A program made the translations under genes and the position numbers. Below are positions 1 through 8,900 of a DNA stretch of 64,000 nucleotides, piece after piece. Numbering within the stretch: position 1 is the first letter of the stretch; every line of letters begins with the position of its first letter. The stretch is from Sphaerisporangium rubeum (lineage in GTDB: Bacteria; Actinomycetota; Actinomycetes; Streptosporangiales; Streptosporangiaceae), in contig NZ_JACHIU010000001.1 in NCBI RefSeq assembly GCF_014207705.1, forward strand, positions 5,014,501-5,078,500, read 5' to 3'. The notes beneath the pieces are model-generated. The model did not search any database, had not been told where the DNA came from, and was given only the letters and a program-made list of their open reading frames with translations.

Positions 1-2
1 TC

Positions 3-626
3 ACCGACGTGATCGCGATCAACCGGTACAGCGGCATGCAGACCGGATTCAGCGACAGCGAGCTGGTGTTCCACAACGACCGCACCGCGCACTGGGCCCG
101 CGCCGACTACATCGCGCTGCTCGGCATGCGGTGTCCCGAGGAGGAGGTCATCTACACGACCTTCGTCAGCGGCCGTTCCCTGCTGGCCTGTCTCACCGAG
201 GAGCAGCAGGAGGCGCTGCGCAAGCCGGACTTCTACACGCCGTTCGACGTGTTCTCGCGGGACACCAACCTCCGCCAGCAGATCTCGGAGGACCACCCGA
301 TTCTGGAGAACGACCACAGCTTCCGCTACGTCGAGACGCACACCACCGTCACCCCCGGGGCCCCCGCGGCGGCCAAGGACGCGCTCATCGCGATGAAGAA
401 CGCGCTGTGGCGCGCCGACAAACAGCGGCACCGGCTGATGAGAGGCGACCTGCTGCTGTTCGCCAATCAGGACGGGCTGCACAGCAGGGACCGCATCGAG
501 ATCCTCGACGCCGACCGCGCGCGCACGCGGTGGCTGCTGAAGACGTACTCCTTCCGCGACCAGGAGGCCCGCGACAGGTACGCGGGCCGCTGGCTCGGCG
601 GCGTCCCCGGCAGGATCGCCGACTGA
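3..626 (+). CDS. Fe(II)/2-oxoglutarate-dependent amino acid beta-hydroxylase, 5' truncated
   Basis: The reading frame is open to the left edge, so the N-terminus lies outside the window; the GTG at 9 is only the first start codon in view. The visible part is the catalytic half of a clavaminate synthase/AsnO-like dioxygenase. FHND supplies the H-x-D iron ligands, the distal His lies in DGLHSRDRIE, and the Arg in RTRWLLKT is placed to bind 2-oxoglutarate. Family members hydroxylate the beta carbon of free or carrier-bound Asn, Arg or related amino acids in peptide antibiotic pathways. It is convergent with the LOG gene and separated from it by three hairpins. The NRPS 3.5 kb downstream makes an amino acid substrate likely, but which one is not shown by the sequence. 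Confidence 0.8.
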   Translation, partial: TDVIAINRYSGMQTGFSDSELVFHNDRTAHWARADYIALLGMRCPEEEVIYTTFVSGRSLLACLTEEQQEALRKPDFYTPFDVFSRDTNLRQQISEDHPILENDHSFRYVETHTTVTPGAPAAAKDALIAMKNALWRADKQRHRLMRGDLLLFANQDGLHSRDRIEILDADRARTRWLLKTYSFRDQEARDRYAGRWLGGVPGRIAD

Positions 627-643
627 CCGGACCCGCGGACACC

Positions 644-789
644 TCGGCCCGGCCGTCCGGCCGGGCCGATGGCGTGCCGTGAGCCGATGCGCGCGCGGCG
701 TGCCGTGACCCGCGTCCACGTCTGTGGCGTGTACGCGGGTCACGGCACGACCGAGTGGGGCACGGCCGTGGTGGCCGTGCCCCACTCGG
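644..789. terminator. three consecutive perfect hairpins between convergent genes
   Basis: Three perfect inverted repeats fill this convergent gap: 644-654 with 659-669 (11 bp, 4-nt loop), 699-715 with 733-749 (17 bp, 17-nt loop), and 751-767 with 773-789 (17 bp, 5-nt loop). There is no U-tract. They probably terminate or block read-through from both flanking genes. Confidence 0.7.
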
Positions 790-796
790 GGGACTG

Positions 797-1417
797 TCAG
801 GCCGCGCCGAGCATGCCGGCGGCGAGGCGTGACTCGATGTGGTCGAGTGCCTCGTCCACGGTGGCGGAGACGTGGAACAGCGGCGGGCCGCCGCGGGTGA
901 AGCCGCGGCGGTGGATGTCGGCGAACAGCGCGAACAGGTTGTCGAAGATCCCGTCCACGTTGAGCAGCGTGATGGGTTTGGGGCATTCACCCAGGTAGGA
1001 CAGGGACACCACTTCGAGTATCTCGTCCAGGGTGCCGTAGCCGCCGGGGAGCGCGATGAAGGCGTCCGCCTGGTCGATCATCAGGCGTTTGCGCTCGAAC
1101 ATGTCCTCGGTCACGACGAGCCGCTGGCCGGGTTCCAGCAACGGCCGCTCGATCTCCAGCAGGGACGGGGGGATGATCCCCGTCACCTCCGCTCCCGCGC
1201 GCAGCGCGCCTCGGGCCAGCGAACCCATCAGGCCGACCCCACCGGCGCCGTACACCAGGCGGTGGCCCCGCAGTCCGAGCGCGGCGCCGACCGCCTCGGC
1301 GACCGGCGGTCCGAGCGGCGACAGGCCGGGACGCGCGCCGCAGAACACGCAGATGGACAGCTTCCTGGCCGCAGGCGTCCCCGGAGTGACGGGAGGCGGC
1401 ATGGTCGTCTCGCTCAT
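797..1417 (-). CDS. LOG-family (TIGR00730) nucleoside 5'-monophosphate phosphoribohydrolase
   Basis: 206 residues, the usual length of the family. The Rossmann-like fold motifs are clear: SICVFCGARPG at the N-terminus, MFERKRLM (about residues 93-100) and the PGGYGTLDEILE signature (about 110-121). LOG enzymes split purine nucleoside 5'-monophosphates, classically cytokinin ribotides, into free base and ribose 5-phosphate. It starts 13 nt after the stop of the isopropylmalate-synthase-like gene, so the two probably form one minus-strand operon. Housekeeping LOG genes are common in actinomycetes, but the position inside a biosynthetic cluster that also has a PurF paralogue suggests a pathway role, for instance releasing a base or removing ribose phosphate. 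That role is inference. Confidence 0.85.
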   Translation of the reverse strand: MSETTMPPPVTPGTPAARKLSICVFCGARPGLSPLGPPVAEAVGAALGLRGHRLVYGAGGVGLMGSLARGALRAGAEVTGIIPPSLLEIERPLLEPGQRLVVTEDMFERKRLMIDQADAFIALPGGYGTLDEILEVVSLSYLGECPKPITLLNVDGIFDNLFALFADIHRRGFTRGGPPLFHVSATVDEALDHIESRLAAGMLGAA

Positions 1418-1430
1418 GACCCCCCGGCCC

Positions 1431-2600
1431 TCAGTGCGTCCGCGCGCCGACCGGGACGAGCTCGGCGGCGAGGCGGCGCTCCAGCACCGTGATGTCCTCG
1501 CAGTCGGCTCCCGGCCGCTCGGTGATGTGCCTGCGGTACAGCTCCTCCAGCTTGTCGTCGCTCACCTCGACCCCGATGCGGGACAGGATGTGGCGCAGCA
1601 CGGCGCGGCCGGAGTGCCTGGCGATGAGCATGGAGCGCTCGCGGCCGAACAGCGCGGGTTCGACGAACTCGTAGGTGCTCGGGTCGCGCAGCATGCCCTG
1701 CTGGTGCATGCCGGCGGCGGTGCCGAACGCGAACTCCCCGAAAATGGCCTTGTTGCGTGGCTGCGCCATGCCGATGACCTGCCGCAACTGCGTGTAGATG
1801 GCGTACATGCCGCCGGGGTCGACATCGGTGTAGAGGCCGTACCGGTCACCCTTGTAGTGCAGCAGGGCCACCAGTTCCTCCATGGCGGTGTTCCCGGCGC
1901 GCTCGCCGATGCCGCCGATCGTGGTCTGCACACCGTCGGCGCCGCCTTGCAGGCCGGCCACGGTGTTGGCCAGCGACAGCCCGAAGTCCTCGTGGCAGTG
2001 GGTGAACAGCTGCACAGGCGGCGGGGCCCAGACCCGCATCTTCTCGGTGAGCGCGCGGTACTCGTCCGGCGTCATGCACCCGGTGGTGTCGGCGGCCCCG
2101 ACACACGTGGCGCCTTCGGCGACGGCGGCGCGGACCAGCGCGCGCAGCAACTCGTCACTGCCGCGTGAGGCGTCCTCGAGGCCGAGGGACACCGACTCGA
2201 CGCCGAGCGAGACGGCGTGCCGCACGGTATCGGCGACCTCGGCGATCGCCTCCTCGGGGGTGATGCCGCGCTTGCGCTCGATGTGCAGCTCACTGGCGGT
2301 GGCCAGTACCTGCACCTGGTGATTGCGGGTGCCGCCGGCCGCCACCGCGATGTCCACGTCCCTACGCACGGCCCGGCAGAACGTGACGAAACGGGCTGTG
2401 GTCAGGTGCCGGGAGATGAGCCGCGTGGCCTCGGCCTCAGCGGGTGACGAGGCCGGGAAGCCCGTCTCGATGGCGTCGACGCCGACGGCCTCCAGGGCCA
2501 GCGCCAAAGCGAGCTTCTGCCTCGGGTCCATGGAGTTCCCCGGCGCCTGCTCACCGTCACGCAGGCTCGTGTCATGAACGAACACCCGCCGCTTTTTCAT
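1431..2600 (-). CDS. 2-isopropylmalate/homocitrate synthase-like acyltransferase (HMGL fold)
   Basis: 389 residues from an ATG at 2598-2600 preceded by AGGAAGGAA; an in-frame extension to 2666 lacks a better ribosome site. The DRE-TIM metallolyase hallmarks are present: DTSLRDGEQAPG (about 9-20), the metal ligands in HCHEDFG (about 204-210) and GIGERAGNTAMEEL. The protein lacks the C-terminal leucine-binding regulatory domain of LeuA, so it resembles stand-alone homocitrate or benzylmalate-type synthases, which condense acetyl-CoA with a 2-oxo acid to lengthen it by one carbon. In this cluster it probably starts synthesis of a non-proteinogenic amino acid for the NRPS. No isomerase or dehydrogenase partner is visible, so these must come from primary metabolism or lie outside the window. 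Confidence 0.85.
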   Translation of the reverse strand: MKKRRVFVHDTSLRDGEQAPGNSMDPRQKLALALALEAVGVDAIETGFPASSPAEAEATRLISRHLTTARFVTFCRAVRRDVDIAVAAGGTRNHQVQVLATASELHIERKRGITPEEAIAEVADTVRHAVSLGVESVSLGLEDASRGSDELLRALVRAAVAEGATCVGAADTTGCMTPDEYRALTEKMRVWAPPPVQLFTHCHEDFGLSLANTVAGLQGGADGVQTTIGGIGERAGNTAMEELVALLHYKGDRYGLYTDVDPGGMYAIYTQLRQVIGMAQPRNKAIFGEFAFGTAAGMHQQGMLRDPSTYEFVEPALFGRERSMLIARHSGRAVLRHILSRIGVEVSDDKLEELYRRHITERPGADCEDITVLERRLAAELVPVGARTH

Positions 2601-2687
2601 GGGTCGTTCCTTCCTGTGCAAAAAGGAGAATGAAATATGTATCCACTTTTCCGGCCGCGAGGTCAATCATTCACCGATGCATTTTCT

Positions 2688-2702
2688 TCCACCTCGGGTG
2701 GA
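2688..2702. promoter_or_regulatory. palindrome TCCACC-N3-GGTGGA in the divergent promoter region
   Basis: A perfect 6-bp inverted repeat with a 3-bp spacer sits midway between the minus-strand synthase operon and the plus-strand glutamate-synthase-like/NRPS operon. The half-site TTCCACC recurs in the other divergent region of the cluster (11048-11054). It is a candidate operator for a cluster-specific regulator. Confidence 0.4.
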
Positions 2703-2813
2703 GGGCGATTTCGAGCGCTGTGAAGCCGCCGGTTTTCTTCCGGGTGGTTCTGCCGGTCACGAGGCGGGACCGTGCCTAACGTTGCCGTGTCACCGGCGAA
2801 CGGGAGCGAGTCG

Positions 2814-4082
2814 ATGAATTCCCCTCTGCGTGCCCCAGGTCTGCCCGAGGCCGCCATACGCGCACGGGCCAGGAACGGCATGGCGTGCGCCTTCCCGCCT
2901 GTCGAGGACTACGGCCGCGCCGTCTTCGGCGGCACCTCCCCCGCGTCCGCCGACGCGCTGGACACGATACGGCTGCTTCCGCCGGTCTTCATGGACGAGC
3001 GACTGGAGAAGCTCATCGAGCTCGGCAGGGAGCCGCTGTACAGCGACGTCTCCATGGCCTGCGACATCGGAGGGCTGCGGTCGGCGCTGCCGCTCTTCGT
3101 CTCGGCGTTCGGCTCCACGCACGCCGCGCGCGGCGACCTCGCGCTCGCGGTGGGACGGCAGGCCGGCCGGCTCGGCATCCCCATGGTGCTCGGCGAGAAC
3201 GTCGTGCCGGTCGTCGGGTACGGCCGCATGGAACGCGACGCCGCGCCGCGGTCGCTGCTCGCGCGGATCCGCGCGTACGCCGATGAGGCCGCCGATGGTC
3301 TCGGCGGGGTCGTCGTGCAGCAGAGCACCGAGGACGCCGACGCCGAGGTGTGGAACCTCGTGTACACCGACCCCTCGGCGCGGCCCCTGCTGGAGAGCGG
3401 CCGGCTGGCGTTCGAGCTCAAGGTCGGCCAGGGGGCCAAGCCGGGGCTCGGCGGCATGACCGTGGTGCCGCAGGACGCCGCGGCGGCCCTGCGTGAGCAG
3501 TTCGCGCTGGACCGCGCGTTCGGCGAGCTGTACCTGCGCAGCGCCAGCCCCGGCACGTACACCGAGGAGATCCTGCGCCAGCAGGTGCACCTCATGCGCA
3601 ACAACTTCCCGAGGGCCAGGATCTGGGTGAAGCTGCACCCCGGCAGGGACGTCGCGCACGCCGCGACCGTGGCGTGGGAGGCCGGGAGCGACTCGGTCAC
3701 CGTGGACGGCGCGGAAGGCGGCACCGGCTGGGCTCCCGCCGCGTTCCTCGACCACGTCGGCCTGCCGCTGGCGGACTGCCTGCGGGCCGTCGGCCGCCGC
3801 CGTGACTGCCTGCTGGTCAGCGGCCGCATGTGGGAGGGCACCAGAGCCGTCAAGTGCCTCGCTCTCGGCGCGCGCGCCGTCGGCCTCGGCCGCGCGGCCC
3901 TGCTCGCCGCCGACGAGGACCCCGAGTCCGGCCTGCTGAGGCTGGTCGAGTGCCTGACGCTCGAGATGCGGCTCCTCATCAGCGCTCTCGGCAAGTACGA
4001 CCCCGCGGCTCTGCGTGGCGAGGACATCGGCGAGCCCATGAGCGTGGAAGGAGAGATGTATGACCGGCCCCTTCGAGGATGA
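2814..4082 (+). CDS. FMN-binding glutamate synthase-like protein (stand-alone GltS catalytic domain)
   Basis: 422 residues from the ATG at 2814, which has GGGAG seven bases upstream; an alternative GTG at 2772 would add 14 residues. The central and C-terminal parts match the FMN/synthase barrel of glutamate synthase: FELKVGQGAKPGLGGM (phosphate/FMN loop), IWVKLHPGRDVA, and the DGAEGGTGWAP segment that corresponds to the DGGTGASP motif. There is no glutaminase domain and no obvious GltB cysteine cluster. The gene overlaps the NRPS start by 23 bp, with the Shine-Dalgarno inside its 3' end, so the two are translationally coupled. The likely job is a flavin-dependent amination or oxidation of an amino acid precursor; the substrate is unknown. 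Confidence 0.75.
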   Translation: MNSPLRAPGLPEAAIRARARNGMACAFPPVEDYGRAVFGGTSPASADALDTIRLLPPVFMDERLEKLIELGREPLYSDVSMACDIGGLRSALPLFVSAFGSTHAARGDLALAVGRQAGRLGIPMVLGENVVPVVGYGRMERDAAPRSLLARIRAYADEAADGLGGVVVQQSTEDADAEVWNLVYTDPSARPLLESGRLAFELKVGQGAKPGLGGMTVVPQDAAAALREQFALDRAFGELYLRSASPGTYTEEILRQQVHLMRNNFPRARIWVKLHPGRDVAHAATVAWEAGSDSVTVDGAEGGTGWAPAAFLDHVGLPLADCLRAVGRRRDCLLVSGRMWEGTRAVKCLALGARAVGLGRAALLAADEDPESGLLRLVECLTLEMRLLISALGKYDPAALRGEDIGEPMSVEGEMYDRPLRG

Positions 4083-5964
4083 CGGCGCCGCCTTCCCGCG
4101 CGGAGGGCTGCGGCCCCTCCCCGAGATGCTCGCGGAGCGCGCAGGCGACGAGCGGCCGGCGATCGTGTGCGGGGACGAGGTGCTGACGTACGCGCGGACC
4201 GAGGCACGGGTCAACAGGCTGGCGAACTTCCTGCGTGCGCGCGGCGTACGGCGCGGTGACCTCGTCGGGGTGCTGCTGGAACGAGGGACGGCGCTGCCGG
4301 TCGCGTTGCTCGCGGTGCTGAAGGCCGGTGCGGCGTACGTGCCGCTGAACCCCCGGGACCCAGGGCCGCGGATCGGGCTGATCCTGGAGGACGCGCGGCC
4401 CGCGGTCGTGCTGACCGAAGGGCCGCCGCGCGGGCTGCCACCGGGGATGCCGTGGCTGGACGTCGCCGACCCGGCGATCGGCGCGATGCCTGCCACGCCT
4501 CCCGAGGCGCGGGTGACGCTCGGGGACCTCGCGTATGTGATCTTCACGAGCGGGTCCACCGGCCGGCCGAAGGGGGTCGCGGTGCCGCACGGCGCGCTGG
4601 TCAACTTCCTGGTGTCCATGGCCGCGCGGCCGGGAATGCCGGCCTTCGGCGTGCTGGTCGCGGTGACCACGCCTTCGTTCGACATCGCGGCGCTTGAGCT
4701 CTTCCTTCCGCTGACCACCGGCGGGACGGTGGTGGTCGCGGACTCGGCCACCACCGTGGACGGCGCGCGGCTGCGCGCGCTGCTGGCGCGCTCGGGTGCC
4801 ACGCACATGCAGGCCACCCCCGCCACCTGGCGGCTGCTGCGCGGCGCACCCGAGCTGGCCGGGCTCACGGCCCTGGTCGGCGGGGAGGCGGTCACGCCGG
4901 ACGTCGCCGGGTTCCTGCTCGGCGGCGGAGCGACGGTGTGGAACATGTACGGGCCGACGGAGACGACCATCTGGTCCACCGTACGTCCCCTCGGGCCCGG
5001 CGACCTCGGCCGCTCGGGGCCGATGCCGATCGGCCGGCCGATCCGCGACACCACCTGCCACGTCCTGGACGGCTCGGGCCTGCCGGTGCCGGACGGCGAG
5101 CCAGGTGAGCTGTACATCGGCGGCGGCGGTCTGGCCCGCGGCTACCACGGCCGGGCCGGCCTGACGGCGTCCCGCTTCGTCCCCGACCCCTTCGGCCCGC
5201 CAGGCGCGCGGCTGTACCGCACCGGCGACCTCGCGCGGTTCCTGCCGTGCGGCGACCTCGAGTACCTCGGCCGCACCGACCACCAGGTCAAGATCCGCGG
5301 CCACCGCGTCGAGACCGGCGAGATCGAGGCCCACCTCGCGGCCCACCCGTCGGTGGACCAGGCCGTCGTCACCGCGCACGACTTCGGCCCCGCCGACCGC
5401 AGACTGGTCGCCTACGTGACCCCCGCGACCGTCCGCACCGGCGACACGACCTCCGGCGAGACGGCGTCCTCGCGCACCGATACCGGCGCGGACCCGGACC
5501 CGGCGCTCCTTCGGACTCACCTCGCCGAGCGCCTCCCCGCCTACATGGTCCCCGGCATCTATCTGGTGCTTCCCGAGTTCCCCCTCACCCCGAACAGGAA
5601 GGTCGACAGGAAGGCGCTCCCCGAGCCCGTCTTCCCCGCGGCGTCCCCCGAGGAGGAGCCGCTCGACGCACGCGCACAGGTGCTCACCGCGGTGGTGGCC
5701 GAGGTGCTCGGGGTGGCCGCCGTCGCGGCGGGGGACAACTTCATCGGCCGCGGCGGGGACAGCGTGTCCGCGCTGACCGTCGTACGCAGGGCACGCGAGG
5801 CGGGGCTGAACCTGACCGCCGAGGACGTGCTCGCCGGCGACGACTTCGCCGCGACGGCGCGGCGCGCGCTCCCCGTCGACGACGATCCCGCCGGGGAGGC
5901 GGCGGCCGTGCCGCTGGTGTCCCTCAGCCAGGCGGAGCTCGACGAGATCGAATCCCTGCTGTGA
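4060..5964 (+). CDS. NRPS adenylation-thiolation didomain, predicted glycine-activating
   Basis: 634 residues. The A domain core motifs are in order: A3 TSGSTGRPKGV (about 163), A4 FDIAALELF, A5 NMYGPTETTIW, A7/A8 YRTGDLAR and GRTDHQVKIRGHR (about 404), A10 NRKVDRKALP (about 512). The carrier domain follows, with the phosphopantetheine Ser in GRGGDSVSAL (about 567). Reading the ten specificity positions by alignment to GrsA gives D-I-L-Q-V-G-M-I-W-K, which is close to published glycine codes (DILQLG-L-I-W). No condensation domain precedes it, so this is an initiation module. The acidic tail SQAELDEIESLL resembles a docking segment for the next protein. Start ATG has GGAAGGAGAG just upstream and overlaps the preceding gene. 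Confidence 0.9.
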   Translation: MTGPFEDDGAAFPRGGLRPLPEMLAERAGDERPAIVCGDEVLTYARTEARVNRLANFLRARGVRRGDLVGVLLERGTALPVALLAVLKAGAAYVPLNPRDPGPRIGLILEDARPAVVLTEGPPRGLPPGMPWLDVADPAIGAMPATPPEARVTLGDLAYVIFTSGSTGRPKGVAVPHGALVNFLVSMAARPGMPAFGVLVAVTTPSFDIAALELFLPLTTGGTVVVADSATTVDGARLRALLARSGATHMQATPATWRLLRGAPELAGLTALVGGEAVTPDVAGFLLGGGATVWNMYGPTETTIWSTVRPLGPGDLGRSGPMPIGRPIRDTTCHVLDGSGLPVPDGEPGELYIGGGGLARGYHGRAGLTASRFVPDPFGPPGARLYRTGDLARFLPCGDLEYLGRTDHQVKIRGHRVETGEIEAHLAAHPSVDQAVVTAHDFGPADRRLVAYVTPATVRTGDTTSGETASSRTDTGADPDPALLRTHLAERLPAYMVPGIYLVLPEFPLTPNRKVDRKALPEPVFPAASPEEEPLDARAQVLTAVVAEVLGVAAVAAGDNFIGRGGDSVSALTVVRRAREAGLNLTAEDVLAGDDFAATARRALPVDDDPAGEAAAVPLVSLSQAELDEIESLL

Positions 5965-5987
5965 TTCCGACGTCTGGAGACCCGACC

Positions 5988-8900
5988 ATGTCACGCTCAC
6001 CCGTCGAGGACGTCCTGCCGCTGTCACCGCTGCAGGAGGGCCTGCTGTTCCACGCGCTGTTCGACCGCGAGTCCCGCAGGCTGTACGTCGCGCAGTTCGT
6101 CACGCCGCTGCACGGCCCGCTGGACGCCGCGCGGCTGCGCGCCGCCGCCGAGGCGCTGCTCGAACGTCACCCCAATCTGCGTGTGGTGTTCCGGCACCGC
6201 AGGTCAGGCGAGCCGCTGCAGGTGGTCCGCAGGGACGCGCCGCTCGACTGGACCGAGGCCGGCGCGAACGCGGGGGACGCGGCCGCGGTGATCGACGCGG
6301 ACTGGCGACGCGGGATGGACGTGGAAGGCGCGGCGCTGATCCGTTTCCTCCTGGTCAAGGAGGGGCCGCTGAGGCACAGGCTGGTCGTCACCGCGCACCA
6401 CTGCGTGATCGACGGCTGGTCGACGGCGTTGCTGTTCCAGGAACTGTTCGACCTGTACGCCGGTGAGCGGCTGCCGCCTGCGCCGTCGTTCCGCGACTAC
6501 CTCACCTGGGTGGCGCGGCAGGACAAGATCCGGGCCCAGCTCGGCTGGCGCGGGGACATGGCCGGCGCGGAACCCACGTACGTGGCCCCTGGAGCGCCGC
6601 GCGGCGAGGCCGACCCCCGTACGGTGACCGTCCGGCTGCCGGCGGGGCTGACGCGTGAGCTGTCGGCGCGGGCCCGTGAGTGCGGCGTCACCGTCAACAC
6701 GGTGGTGCAGACCGCGTGGGCCATCCTGCTCGGCCACATGACCGGCCGCGACGACGTGGTGTTCGGCACGACGGTGAGCGGCCGGCCGGCCGACCTGCCG
6801 GGTGCGGACACCATGGTCGGCATGCTGATCAACACGGTGCCGGTACGGGCCGAGCTGCGGCCGGACGACACCGTGCGGGACGTCATGGAACGCGTGCAGG
6901 AGCAGCGGTTCCGGTTGCTCGCTCACGACTACCTCGGGCTGACCGACATCCACCGGGCCATCGGCGCGGACCGGCCGCTGTTCGACACCACGGTCGCCAT
7001 GGACAACTACCCGATGAGCGATTACGCGTTCGACCTGCGGGTCGAGGGGTTGCGCGCCGACGGCGTCACCGTGCGGGAGACCTCGCACTACGCGGTGACA
7101 CTGGTCGCCGTACCGGGTGAGGAGCTGGAGCTCCACATCCACCACCGGCCCGACCTGTTCGGCCGCGCCGACGTCGAGGCGTGGGCCGCGCGCCTGACCC
7201 GCCTGTTCGAGCGGTTCGCCGACGACCCCGGCACCCGCCTGAGGCAGATCGCGCCGCTGACCCCCGAGGAGCAGGGACGCCTGCTCGCGGCGGGTACGGG
7301 GCCGAGCGCCGCCGCACCTGAGTGCGTGCACCACGCGTTCGAACGCATCGCCTCGCGCCTGCCTGACGTCACCGCGCTGATCTTCGAGGACCGCCGCGTC
7401 ACGTACGCCGAGCTGAACGAACGCGCCAACCGCCTGGCCCACCACCTCGCCGGGCTCGGCGTGCGGCCCGGCGCCTGGGCCGGTGTGCAATTCGAGCGGG
7501 GCCCCGACCTCGTCGTGGCGATCCTCGCGGTGCTCAAGGCCGGTGGCGCGTACGTACTGCTCGACACGTCTTTCCCTCCGGAGCGGCGCCGGGAGATCCT
7601 CGGCAGGGCCGGCGCGGAGGTGCTCGTCACCGGCGCGGACCTCGCGGAGCGACTCGGCGCCGAGGGGGTCGTGGTCGTGCGGTGCGACACCGACGCGGCG
7701 GCCGTCGCGGCCCACTCCCCCGCCGGCCCCCGCTCCGGCGTGACCCCCGAGGACGCCGCGTGCGTGCTGTTCACCTCCGGGTCGCAGGGCAGCCCCAAGG
7801 GGGTCGTGGCGCCGCACCGCGCGATCACGGCCACGCTCGCCGGACAGGACTTCATGGAACTGCGTGAGGGTGAGGTGACACTCCAGTGCTCCCCCGTGTC
7901 GTGGGACGCGTTCGCCGCCGAGCTGTTCGGGCCGCTGACCACCGGCGGCACGTGCGTGCTCCAGCCGGGCCCGGTGCCGGAGCCCGAGGTGATCGCCAGG
8001 CTGATGGCCGCGCACGACGTGACCACCGCGCACTTCTCGGCGAGCCTGCTCAACTTCCTGCTCGACGAGCACCCCGGCCTGCTGTCCCGCACGCGGCAGC
8101 TCCTCACCGGCGGTGAGGCCGCCTCGATGCCGCACATGCGCAAGGCGCTGCGCGACTACCCCGGCCTGCGGATCGTCAACTGCTACTCGCCGCTCGAATG
8201 CATGATGGTCAGCGTGTGGCACCGGGCCGCGCCGCAGGACCTGGCACGGCCGTCGCTGCCGCTCGGCCGGCCGACGGCAGGCAAACGGCTGTACGTGCTC
8301 GACGCGAACCTGCGGCTGGTACCGCCGGGGTTCATCGGCGAGCTGTACATCGCGGGAGCGGGGCTGGCGCACGGCTATCTCGGCCGGCCGGCGCTGACCG
8401 CCGAGCGATTCGCCGCCGACCCGTTCGGCGGGCCGGGTGAGCGCATGTACCGCACCGGGGACATGGTGCGGTGGACGCGTGACGGGCTGCTGGAGTTCGT
8501 CGGCAGGGACGACGCGCAGTTCAAGCTGCGGGGGTTCCGCATCGAGCCCGCGGAGGTCGAGGCGGCGATCACCGCACACGACGGGGTCGCGGACGCGAGG
8601 GTCATGGTGCGCGAGGACCGGCCGGGTGACCAGCGGCTCGTGGCGTACGTCATCCCCACCGACCCACGTGCCTTCGACGTCACCGCGCTGCGGGGCCACC
8701 TCACGGTCTTCCTGCCGGACTACCTGCGTCCCGCGGCATTCGTCGGGCTGGAGCACTTCCCCGTCACGCCGAACGGCAAGCTGGACCGCCGGGCCCTGCC
8801 GGTGCCTGACTACGGCGTCACCGGTGGCGAGGCGGCGCGCGACGACCGTGAGGAGATGCTGTGCGCGTTGTTCGCCGACGTGCTCGGCGTCGAGGACGTC

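Noticed and set aside
1056-2168. Plus-strand 370-codon frame over the LOG and synthase genes
   Set aside because: It is a GC-bias shadow; both minus-strand genes have intact catalytic motifs.
5247-5987. Upstream extension of the C-A-T NRPS protein
   Set aside because: This part is out of frame over the A-T gene, with Arg/Pro-rich translation; the real start at 5988 has a ribosome site and begins directly with the C domain.
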